Origin: Aplidium turbinatum
Lineage: Eukaryota; Chordata; Ascidiacea; Aplousobranchia; Polyclinidae
Length of the DNA stretch: 64,000 nt
Reading direction: 5' to 3'
Assembly: GCA_918807975.1 (NCBI GenBank)
Contig: OU964932.1
Span: forward strand, 19,251,501 to 19,315,500
Numbering within the stretch: the first letter of the stretch is position 1; each line of letters starts with the position of its first letter. Under the pieces are notes generated by a model. That model saw only the letters and a list, made by a program, of their open reading frames with translations, was not told the DNA's origin and made no database searches. A program made the translations under genes and the position numbers. Below are positions 45,586-55,462 of this stretch, piece after piece.

Positions 45586-48409
45586 CAATAAAGAACAATT
45601 AAAGGTTGTCTCATACAACTGCAGAGGTGTGGCATCATCTCTGCATGATGTTCAGTTACTATGCAAGGATTATGATATCATACTGCTGCAGGAAACCTGG
45701 TTGGCTAAGCAAAACCTGGCCTTCCTTTCTACAATTAGCAAAAATCACTATGCATATGGTTATTCTGCAATGGACTTTTCTGATAAGATGAATACAGGTA
45801 GACCTTATGGTGGCACTGCCATCCTATGGAGTAAAAGTATTCCTGCTTCTGTTTTTCAAAGTGATGATTCATCTATTATTGGCCTTAAAGTTGCAATAGG
45901 GGAAGCAGACATGGTCCTTATAAATGTCTATCTACCTTACTGCTGTGATAACAATGAGGACAAATACTTAGAATACTTGGGTAAATTAGAAAGTATGCTT
46001 TTTGACTGCCCAAGCAACAACACTTGTATCCTAGGTGACTTTAATGCAAGTGACAAAAATATGTTTGGAAGCATGTTCAAAAGCTTCTGTGCAGATCAGG
46101 ACCTGATTATTTCTGACATGGCCCTGTTACCTGCTGAATCATTTACCTACATCAGTGATGCTCATGGGACATGTAGCTGGATTGACCATTGTGTCACTTC
46201 CACCGCTCTACACCAATCCATCTGTAAGGTAGAAGTTCTCAATGACTATATTATATCTGACCATCGACCCTTATCGGTTAATTTCAACTGTAAGTCGCTT
46301 CCAAAATTGGATTTCATTGATCCCAAATATACCAATTCAAATACTTTCTCTTGGAAAGCAGCATCTCAGCTGCAATTAGAACGCTATGCTCAAGAAACCA
46401 AACACAGGTTAGCTCATATTTCTTTGCAAGCTGATTCTGTCATATGTCAAAACTCTCTCTGCTGTGATAAATCTCATTTAAAGGAGATTGACAAGTTTTA
46501 TGACAGTATCGTAGAGGTCCTCCTAAATGCCTCAAGAAAAGTTCTTTTAGTTAAAAACAAGAAAATATCTACTTATTCAACTCCTGGTTGGAACAATACT
46601 GTCAAGTCTCTCCACAAGCAAGCCAGAGCTAAGTACCTGGACTGGGTTGAAGGTGGCAAACCTAAAACTGGCAGCATACACAAGGCCATGTCTGCTACTC
46701 GTAAAATATTCAAATCTTCTCTACGAAAGTGCAAAAGTAACAGAGATCAGCATGAAGCAGATGCCATTGCCAAAGCATTTCATGCAGACTCCTCGTTTAA
46801 AACATTTTGGGATAAAATTAGACAGTCTGGATCACAAAGATGTTCATTACCTACCTCTGTCGGAAGTGCTGTTGGAAGTAAAAACATTTCGAACATGTGG
46901 ATGTGTCACTTTAATCAATTGCTAAACTCGACTGGTAAAAAAGTTGTCAATGAAGAATTTGTTTCATCTCACTTAAATGATATACATGGCTATCACAATA
47001 CTAATCAATTTCTGACCTCTGCTGACACAGTTTCTTCTTTGCTTCATAAATTGCCATTAAAATGCTCTGTTGGTTGTGATAAAATATCTTCTGAGCACAT
47101 TGCTTATGCAGATTCCAGTATCAGTGTATATCTTTCATCATTTTTTAATATGTGCCTTGTTCATGGGTATGTGCCAAATGCTTGTCTTAAAACTGAATTA
47201 GTTCCCATTGTTAAAAACAAATCTGGTGACGTTAGAGACATCGCAAACTACAGACCTATTGCTCTTGCTACTGTCATTTCTAAACTATTTGAACATGTTG
47301 TACTTTTTTTTATTAATGACTATCTCATAACAAACGATAATCAATTTGGCTTTAAACCTAAGCATAGCACAGATATGTGCATTTTTGTACTTAAGCAAGC
47401 TGTGTCTTACTACAGAAAACGTGGAAGTCCTGTTTTTTCTGTATTCTTAGATGCTTCGAAAGCATTTGATAGGGTAAACCACAACCTCCTATTCAAGAAA
47501 CTAATTCAACGAGGAGTGCCGATGTGCCTTGTTCGTCTAATAGTTTATTGGTATACCCATCAGCGGATGTACATACGCTGGGGTTGTCATTACTCTCAGT
47601 CTTTTTCTGTCAGCAATGGTGTCAAACAGGGTGGTGTTCTCAGTCCTTACTTATTTGCCGTGTATATGGATGATCTATCGACTGTGTTAAGCAAAACCAA
47701 GGCAGGCTGTTACATAGGTAATACACTAGTTAATCATCTCATGTTTGCTGATGATATTTGTTGTATTTCTCCAAGTGTTCATGGTCTGCAGAGTATCTTG
47801 AATGTGTGTGAAGATTATGCGCTTTCTAACGATGTCATTTTTAACTGCAAAAAGTCATTTGCTATGTACTTCCAAACCAAACACTTAAAGTTAAATTTGA
47901 ATCCAATTGTACGGCTCAATGGAAGTGAGATCAAATTCGTAGACAGTGTCAAATATTTGGGTGTTTTTCTTGACACGGCAATGTGTGACGACAAGGATAT
48001 AAATCGACAAGTGCGATCAATCTACTGTTCTGCCAACAAATTAAAATCAAAATTTTACAAGTGCTCCAGTGATATTAAAAATGTTCTATTCCGTTCTTAT
48101 TGTACTCCAATGTATGCATGTCATCTGTGGGAAAATTATCATCAACGTGACATTAATCGTCTGCGTGTTGCCTTCAATAATGCGTTTAGAATTATACACA
48201 ATTTGCCTAAACACTATAGCGTACGTGAACATCAAGTCTTGTGTAACATTATAACATTTGATGCATTACTTCGTAAATATGTTTTTTCTTTTGTTGGAAG
48301 ATGTGAAGTATCGTCTAACTCTATTGTTGCCTCCCTGATGAGGTCTGATTGCCATCGTATATCAAATTACCGTCTTCATTATAATAATTCTATGTATGCT
48401 ATTATCTAG
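45575..48409 (+). CDS. LINE ORF2: APE-type endonuclease plus reverse transcriptase
   Basis: 944 codons, no interruption. An apurinic-type endonuclease comes first: SYNCRG at 13-18, the catalytic glutamate in LLQETW (E40), GDFNAS, and the terminal SDHRPLSVNF. The reverse transcriptase follows with IANYRPIALATVISKLFE, QFGFKPKHSTD, LDASKAFDRVNH, NGVKQGGVLSPYLF and the active site FADD at 724-727. There is no RNase H domain, as in the CR1/L2 group. Together with ORF1 it should nick target DNA and copy its own RNA there. All catalytic motifs look present, so a recent insertion is likely. Clade assignment is from motifs only. Confidence 0.95.
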   Translation: MEGNNKEQLKVVSYNCRGVASSLHDVQLLCKDYDIILLQETWLAKQNLAFLSTISKNHYAYGYSAMDFSDKMNTGRPYGGTAILWSKSIPASVFQSDDSSIIGLKVAIGEADMVLINVYLPYCCDNNEDKYLEYLGKLESMLFDCPSNNTCILGDFNASDKNMFGSMFKSFCADQDLIISDMALLPAESFTYISDAHGTCSWIDHCVTSTALHQSICKVEVLNDYIISDHRPLSVNFNCKSLPKLDFIDPKYTNSNTFSWKAASQLQLERYAQETKHRLAHISLQADSVICQNSLCCDKSHLKEIDKFYDSIVEVLLNASRKVLLVKNKKISTYSTPGWNNTVKSLHKQARAKYLDWVEGGKPKTGSIHKAMSATRKIFKSSLRKCKSNRDQHEADAIAKAFHADSSFKTFWDKIRQSGSQRCSLPTSVGSAVGSKNISNMWMCHFNQLLNSTGKKVVNEEFVSSHLNDIHGYHNTNQFLTSADTVSSLLHKLPLKCSVGCDKISSEHIAYADSSISVYLSSFFNMCLVHGYVPNACLKTELVPIVKNKSGDVRDIANYRPIALATVISKLFEHVVLFFINDYLITNDNQFGFKPKHSTDMCIFVLKQAVSYYRKRGSPVFSVFLDASKAFDRVNHNLLFKKLIQRGVPMCLVRLIVYWYTHQRMYIRWGCHYSQSFSVSNGVKQGGVLSPYLFAVYMDDLSTVLSKTKAGCYIGNTLVNHLMFADDICCISPSVHGLQSILNVCEDYALSNDVIFNCKKSFAMYFQTKHLKLNLNPIVRLNGSEIKFVDSVKYLGVFLDTAMCDDKDINRQVRSIYCSANKLKSKFYKCSSDIKNVLFRSYCTPMYACHLWENYHQRDINRLRVAFNNAFRIIHNLPKHYSVREHQVLCNIITFDALLRKYVFSFVGRCEVSSNSIVASLMRSDCHRISNYRLHYNNSMYAII

Positions 48410-48686
48410 TTTTGATGGCTGCCATGTCATCTGATTGTTTTTATCGTTCTCAATACTTTCAGTTCTTCTAACTTGTAACGCTACCGTACCATTGTCTGTA
48501 AACTTGTAACAGTAGATAGGCCTAGCCTATTTATTGAGATTTTGTGCATTTGCAGTTTGTGTATTATTTTGCTATTTTTTGATGTTATTTCGTTGTTGTT
48601 GTTCGTTGTTTGTGCATTTGCAGTTTGTGTATTATTTTGTTGTTTTGTTTTGGATATGGACAGCTTTGTCTGATGCAAATAAATTA

Positions 48687-49455
48687 GGCAGTGGCTATTT
48701 GACCGGCTCCGGTCTTTGAATCTGAAACACTATTTGACCGGTCATGACGTCACTTCATAAGCACTTTTTTCTTTTTCTCTTTCAAAGCAAAAGACGATAA
48801 GCGCGTTAAGTTTTAAATTTAACACGTTTTTTTCAACTGAATCCGTGGCGCATACGTAACGTCTCGGGGTGCCATTCTAGAGGGAATGAGTTCGATTCTA
48901 TTCGGAAGCGTTTTTTTTTTTTTTTTAACTAAATTTTTAAAAGTGGAAAGTTGTCTTGAAGGGTTGGTTGAGATGATGATTTGAAACTTGACTGATTGTT
49001 GTGCGACAATGAGACTGGATTTAATTTTTATCTTCGGACTTCAGCGAAACGTAATCTTACAGCCTATTAGAAGGTGTGATTTTTTCAGAGAATTTGTGCT
49101 AAGAAATGAAAGGAATTTGTTAAAAATAAAAACTAGAAAAAACTTTTTTAATTCGTTTTGAAGCTTTTTTATTCACTTGTTGCTTCATTCATATCAGTTT
49201 GTATCCTTTTGTAGTTAAAAAAAAAGAAAAAAAAAAGAACGCTTCCGGATAGTATCGAACTCATTCCCTCTAAAATGGCAGCCCGAGAAGTTACGTGTGC
49301 GCCACGGACTCAGTTGAAGAAAACGTGTTGAATTTAAAACTTAACGCGCTTATCGTCTTTTGCTTTGAAAGAAAAAAGTGCTTATGTAGTGACGTCATGA
49401 CCGGTCAAATAGTGTTTCAGATTCAAAGACCGGAGCCGGTCAAATAGCCACTGCC
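48687..49455. mobile_element. MULE-like foldback element with tRNA-like segments in both arms
   Basis: Begins GGCAGTGGCTATTTGACCGG and ends with its reverse complement. The arms are about 240 bases each, and the 9-bp duplication AATAAATTA is perfect (48678-48686 and 49456-49464). Each arm contains a tRNA-like stretch ('tccgtggcgca..gagttcgattc', about 48842-48900 and inverted at 49245-49305). The centre is about 290 bp. It split the 3' end of the LINE. Confidence 0.92.
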
Positions 49456-50016
49456 AATAAATTATTATTATAAACCTAGTCAGGGTTTTGACAGAAAACT
49501 AAATTACTCTTCACTCAAGCCTACCACTCGCTTGAATATAGGCTACGGTATATTTTTTACTGATGTTTAGTGTAGTTACCGTATTATTTGACTTAACTAA
49601 AAGTGAACTCAGTAATGTTCGAAAACTTGAATAATTTATTCATAAAACGTTTGCCGACGCAAACCTGGACTAACAACAAATAAATGCCGAACACGCGCAT
49701 TAAAATACAATATATTTTTCTGTTCAATATAACATTTTGTGGGAAAAGCATTGCCGGCATAAGCAGCTTCACTCACGGAAGCCATGACATATTTTTTTGT
49801 TCAATATAATATTTTGTGTGAAAAGCATTGCCCTACCTGCCAAGCTGATACAATCTGCAGACTTTACTAGGAATAGCACCTAAATAAACGGGCGCCACAG
49901 TGCTCCGCACCTAAATATCCAGACGCCACAGTGTGCGCGTCTATTTGACCGGCGTCTATTTGACCGACGCCTAACTGTCTGCGCCTAAAAGACTTGCTCC
50001 CCCAGTGTTAGCCTAC

Positions 50017-51446
50017 TAATCTCGTTGGTCATTCGCTGCTTCCAGCTGATTAGCCTAGTACTAAACTCAAGTATGTTTTTATTATGAATAAACTTGGACC
50101 GACAGTTTATAATGAAATTAACTATTTCCCTCCAACATACCGTACCGTACTGGTACCCTAAGGCCTAGAAAATGACCACTCCATGCAATAGCAGATTGAC
50201 ACTTCATCCAATCAACAGAATTTTGAAAATTAAAAATCTGCTCGGTCTAGCCTATCTGACAGACTGACACTAGTCACAACTTTGTCTTCCATATTCATAA
50301 CCTGCCAGCTTACAACTAAAAACAAGCACACCACGATTTAGGCATGCCCTTCAGTTGGACGGAATAAATGAAAAAACGGATAAGCTTCGGATCCCCTAAG
50401 TCCAATATCCCTACTTCAATGTTATTTTTTAATATTTTATGCTTCAATGCTGCATTAGATATCTTGAGTCGCTTCTAACAGATTTCATAGTAGGTTACGA
50501 TTAAAAAGTTGTGTGGCCCGATAATTCATGTGTAATTGACAAAGTGGCCGCGACCGCAAAAAGGTTCGTCACCCCTGCCCTATAGGCTGCATCATCTCAT
50601 CTCCAGCCACGGTGCAATAAATTACTGAAGGAAAGGCGGTAGGGCCCAGAGAATAAAACTGGTCACCCTGCTCTCATTAGTGCCGAAATCTAAATGATGT
50701 GAGAATCTTACCCTATCATTCTCCAAAGCTCAGTAACTCAGTGTGGGGCCACGTTATTTTAATACAAATCGCAACACGCCAAGACTGCATAGCGTTGGTT
50801 TGATGGAGTCAAGACTTGGGGTTTTGATTACGGAAAACTTGAAAAATAACAACCATTTTGCTCTCTGATGATAAGATACCCTGCCTCAAGAGCCCTACAC
50901 AATTCATATTTTCCCATATTACCATGTTTACCATGTTACCCATGTTTAAGTCATGATTCTGACGGTTCAACTCTTTATTTCAATAGAAAACACTTTTATC
51001 TAGTGCGTTTCTAATAGCTTACCAGCGCAAAATCAATTCTTGGATGTTTAGCTTGACTTTGAGAAGTGTGGATAGAATTAATGGACGATACTTAGGGCCA
51101 CTGGTGATAACAAGTCATTTTGCTTGTTTCGAGCAATCTATATAGGCTACACATGTTTTGAAATTCCTCAATGGGTTTGGTGTAACAGAGAGATTTCAGT
51201 TTTATATCTGACGATGGCGCCAAGATGATGTCATAAAAGTTATACGTTGGCAAGGTTTTTCTTGCCATCATTTTCGTTGTGGGCCATCGTTTTCCCTTTC
51301 CTTTACCTTCTGTGCACAACTAGTTAATGTTTCGATCTATAAAAGTAGCCAAGTCACTTTTTTAGTGCACTCATGCCACTTCAACTTTTAAATACAAAAA
51401 CGCGTAAAATTGAAAAAAAAATGATTGTCGAAAGAGAAATAATAAT
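50017..51446. other. Gene-free stretch
   Basis: Contains one lone hAT-like terminus ('aaaaaggttcgtcacccctg', ending at 50578) with no partner. Nothing else recognised. Confidence 0.4.
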
Positions 51447-52509
51447 TTTTAGATCAAAGGTTCTTAAACTTTTTGGATGCGTCCTTCTTGATGTCATTTT
51501 GCGCCCCCTTTCCTCTAAGTTATAAATATAAATCAAACAACATAAGTTTTACATGTTTTAGATCAGGGGTGTGCAATAAGGCGATGTGAAATTTGAATGG
51601 ACAAAATCGAATTATCACACAGGGTGACTACTGTTGTGTAGAGTATTTTTGTGAAGTTTTATGCAATAAAATCCAGTATCCGTAAACATGTAAGCGTTTT
51701 AAGGTTAGTATTTTCTAATTCTTGCAAGGTGATTCCACAAAAATTACTATCATAACGCATCAATCCACGTGATCCAGATAGCGCGCTCTGAATGGCTAGT
51801 TAGGAAAAACGCGTTGTGTGCCGCACACACGCGCGCGCGAGCGATTGCTGTCTGCTGCTGAGAGATTTATAGCTTGAGTCAGGGTTGCCAGATTGGCCTT
51901 TTTACGGCCAAATTTCAGAAATTTGGCCTTTTTGAAAAGTGTTTGGCCGGACAATTGTTGTTTGGCCGCTTGGCCTTTTTTTGGCCTTTTTTAGTTTCCC
52001 GATTGGCATTTGTTTGGCCTTTTTTTCATTTGGTTTTCATAGTTCTTTTGGTTATCCCTAGCAACAGTGAAAAGTTTTGGTGTAGCGTTTTACATCATGC
52101 CCATTTCAAAGACCTTGCTAGCTATGCTTTAACATGTCTCTGCATCCCTGTCAGTAATGCAGTAGTAGGCTAGAGAGGATTTTTTCATTACTTACTGCAG
52201 TGAAAACAAAACCACAAAACAAAATGCAGACTGAGCTTTTGGAAGCGATTTTGCGAATACGAACGGACATGTTGCTGAATGGAAAATGTTGCACAAACTT
52301 TGATGCCAGTGCCATAATGATAAGGCGTTTCACATCTGATATTGTTTATGGTGAAACCAGCAGTAACGAAATGGCAGAAGCGCTAGCATTCCTAGAATAA
52401 GGAGTGTTCATTGTGGAAGGATGTTGAACATAAATGCAATGGATTTCTCTGATTTTGCAGTGTTGGGAGTTTAATGTAGCCTACAAGTAATTGTATTGGG
52501 TATAAATAT

Positions 52510-52830
52510 CGTATATAAAAACAATGAAAACTATTAATACTACAAAAAGTGCTCAATGCTAAGAAAAAAGGCAAAGCAGAGCGAATTAAATCAAATATAG
52601 TTATTACTATCTGAAGCCTTTACAAATTGTTTCACCTAACGGATCATCAGAAGGTCTTATTCAAATAGAATTTTCTATTTAAATAAGACCTTCTTCTTCT
52701 TTTTTTTTCTATTTAAATAAGACTTTCTTCTTTATTTATTATAAGATTCTATTTGAATAAGACCTTCTGATGAACCGTTGGGTGAAACAATTTGTAAAGG
52801 CTTCAGATAGTAATAACTATATTTGATTTA
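52510..52830. repeat. Inverted pair of spliced-leader/hammerhead repeats (layer 5)
   Basis: The leader is exact twice: reverse at 52671-52656 and forward at 52746-52761. Each is followed outward by a hammerhead-like core and by 'aggcttcagatagtaataac'. Between them are two further degraded leader-like units (TTTCTATTTAAATAAG at 52673-52690 and 52710-52727), each followed by ACYTTCTTC. The left half continues into the same conserved tail as the copies at 10343 and 12950. Confidence 0.9.
52762..52801 (+). ncRNA. Candidate type I hammerhead ribozyme with minimal stem III
   Basis: In order: stem I strand CCTT (52763-52766), core CTGATGA (52767-52773), stem II ACC-GTTG-GGT (52774-52783), core GAAA (52784-52787), stem III ACA-ATT-TGT (52787-52795), cleavage triplet GTA ending at 52796, and stem I strand AAGG (52797-52800). 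All conserved core bases are present and all three helices pair. Stem III is only 3 bp, as reported for hammerheads of Penelope-like elements and retrozymes. Activity is untested. Confidence 0.7.
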
Positions 52831-53721
52831 TTATTGTAAATATATACTATTTCATATTGCATTAAGTGATATGCCAATATTAACTCCTTTTTCCTCTGCT
52901 CACTAGTCACCAGAGTCTCACTGGTGGACATTAATGGCTTTTTAGTCTACAGGATGATGCTTAGCCTAATGTTATATACATATTTCAATTGTATTGTAAT
53001 TGTTTCCATACCTTTCTGTTTGTATTTTATGGATTGCATTTTTTCAGGAATTTTACTAAGCAATTCTTCTTTAACAGATAACATGTAGAACAATAGAAAC
53101 TGGGTAAATATTATCTAATTTGTTGTTGAAAGTAAGTGCAAAAACACCACCGATTTCAACAAAGAGAACAGAACCTCAGGTTTGGCCTTTTTTTCTATAA
53201 TTTGGCCTTTTTTGGGGATGCATTTGGCCTTTTTTGTTTTATCAATCTGGCAACCCTGGCTTGAGTTTGAGATGCTGATTATTATTGAAGATAAGGCTTC
53301 AAAATTTAGACAAGAGGTTGTGTTCAGCCGAAATTTTTGCTATGATTTTATGCTTGGTTGTTAAATAATCATTTAGGCTTCGGTTCAAAGTTAGTTTAGG
53401 CTAGGTTTTCCAAATTATGTAAAGTAGGCCTAAGAGGCAATGTCTGTAATTATCAGGTCTTCTGGAATAAGAACTGCTTATTCAGGTGAAGTTGCTGTTT
53501 GTGGTTCTGCATTTTTTATATGTAGTTTTGAGAATGACACTAATAAAGTTCATAGTATTACGGAAGGCTCAGATAACTAAGTTTTCAGCACTTAAATTCT
53601 TAGTTCTGTGTACTGTAAGTGGGCTATGTTTTTTTTTCAAAAAATACATTAATCTCTTCACATATTATCTTTAGTTCATCAAGCTGACCTTGTTGTGGGT
53701 AGCATTGTTAACTGTTAAATC

Positions 53722-55462
53722 ATGCCTAAAAGTTCTAAAAAGAGAGTAAGAAGCATGGAAAGCTCTTCTGTCATTGGACCCTCCAAGGAGCTTCCCACTG
53801 CTGATTTACCAACACTACGATATGTTCTTGCATTCTGTACGGTACTTTGTTAAAGGTGATACTCAAGTACTTTATTACTGCAACTTTTTCTCTGACAGGT
53901 TTTAATTAAGCTTGGTAGTGACATAAAACATAGACCAACTCGTATATCTTCATATGGATGAAGGGTAGTTGTTAAAAATACTAACATATACCGGTAGCTT
54001 GCATGAATGAACAGTAGGCTACAATAACCAACTAGCAGACACTTTTCAAAACATTAATGTGTTGAAATAATTAATTGCACGTTTACAGAGACAGAGCACT
54101 CATAAGGGATTAATTTTTCAGGAAGCTGGAAAAAAAGCTAAAAACTATTCTCTTTTCAAATGAAGATCACATTCCTAAAACAATTGAGGTTTCTCCTCTC
54201 CCAACGTTATCATGGAATAGAAACACCGTTATACCAAATTGGGCCTCTTGACAAAAGGACAACAAAAATGCTTCAAAAGAGAGTTAACAAAAAGGTAAGT
54301 TCTTACATACGGTACCTTTTCAAACTGTTTTGTCCAGTAATTTTTTATGAAATGTAAGGCTTTTATAAGTACATATATTCTTTGATAACAGGGTCATGCA
54401 TAGACATGTCCCATGTTGTGTACTGGGGTTGGTCAGTTGTTGTCATTGACATGGCTCTTCTAACAACATTTGTTGAATGGAGCCATATGAGAAGGAGTAT
54501 GGGTTACTGCCAATTCTACAACCCCACTTCACCATTGCAGATGTAGTGCAACCAACTCTAGATAGTAGGTGGTTTAGGGATTTTTCGTTTTCCTAAAGCA
54601 TTTCCTCGTGGGAAAGTGATTCAGATGTTCTGATTTCTATGTCTGTAAAGGCAGGCTTGTGCTTTCACTAAAGCTAGTCGTGCTATGGCGAGAAGATTTT
54701 TCTTGACTATCACTGATTTTTACTGCCATTTGTTCGAAAGAGTATTATTTGTTATGTTTTATTGTTTGGCATATATTGTTTTTCGTTGTGACAGTCAGAA
54801 ATAAAAACAAACTGAACTGATTTACATGGATTATTTTGTGATCTTTACATTCATCATTCACACAAAAAACTTGTTTTTCAAGAGCCTCAAACAACAGCGA
54901 GGAGATGATTTCGCTGCAGCAAAGAAGTCACAAGTGATAGAGGAAGAGAACTGGAAAAACAGCAGTTTTCTGCAGCAATTGATGAAGAAATTGACTCTCC
55001 TTTCGAACCAGCTGCACCTGGTACATCTGAATGTGACAATGCCCCGGTATCCAGTGATGATCCTGCTCTGCAATCTTTTTCTGTGAACATGTTAGAAAAT
55101 ATTCGCAAAGGCAGTAACTCTTGTGATGTTTCTGTCCGCACTTTTACCCAACCAAAATTAAATTTGGATGCCAACTCACTGTGCACTTTGATTGGGACCA
55201 TGCCACGCTTACTGAGTCTACCCTTACTTCACACTTGACCATAGATGAACTAAAGGGTTTGATAAACACAAAGTTTGAATGCCCTCATTTTCCTGCCCAT
55301 ACTCAGGCTGTGCAGCGTCTCATTTGGGAAGTCACTAACGACTGTGGAAGTGTTGCTGGCCATCAACCACGGGATGGTTTCATTCGGGCGAGAATTGCTT
55401 CGTGTAGGGTCTTGCCGAAAGCAGACACGAAATCTGACTTTTTTTCATTGGCTGCAGTATAA
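53722..55462 (+). pseudogene. Remnant transposase gene of the layer 3 element
   Basis: The plus strand starts MPKSSKKRVRSMESS with PSKELPTADLPTLR. After a gap come a block with AIDEEIDSPFEPAAPGTSEC and a C-terminal block LTIDELKGLINTKFECPHFP, HTQAVQRLI, RDGFIRARIASCRVLPKADT. I recall similar HTQAVER..RDGFIR endings in uncharacterised animal proteins but cannot name the family. Possible introns (acceptor near 54119, donor near 54297) and several frame changes are visible, so it is probably dead. Confidence 0.55.

Larger units (their letters stand above)
44120..49480 (+). mobile_element. Full-length LINE (CR1/L2-like), coding regions intact
   Basis: Two open frames (44545-45585 and 45575-48409) are followed by a short 3' untranslated region ending 'gatgcaaataaattattatta', the A/T microsatellite end usual for CR1/L2-group LINEs. 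That end is split by a 769-bp element at 48687. The 5' region contains two diverged copies of 'gagacaacgct(t/c)tactac' about 140 bases apart, perhaps duplicated promoter units. Exact borders are not certain because the flanks are another repeat. Confidence 0.85.
43903..50006. mobile_element. Element with about 200-bp inverted repeats enclosing a LINE
   Basis: The left arm (43918-44115) and right arm (49790-49995) are inverted copies sharing 'gtcttttaggcgcagacagt', 'ggtgcggagcactgtggcgc' and 'gcttggcaggtagggcaatg'. GTTAGCCTAC occurs at 43893-43902 and 50007-50016 and may be a 10-bp target duplication, as in MULE-type elements. That word resembles a motif common in this window, so the duplication is tentative. 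The right arm also holds a partial second copy of its inner edge (49721-49753). No transposase of its own was seen. The LINE at about 44120-49480 fills the middle. Confidence 0.75.
51880..53258. mobile_element. hAT transposon (layer 4)
   Basis: Ends CAGGGTTGCCAGATTGGCC and CAATCTGGCAACCCTG, duplication GCTTGAGT perfect at 51872-51879 and 53259-53266. The words TTTGGCCTTTTT recur as tandem units near both ends. A 66-codon plus frame at 52200-52400 may be a transposase relic but is not identifiable. The leader/hammerhead pair lies inside it. Confidence 0.95.

Noticed and set aside
52200-52400. 66-codon frame as a host gene
   Set aside because: It is inside a bounded hAT element and is more likely a transposase relic; I could not identify it.
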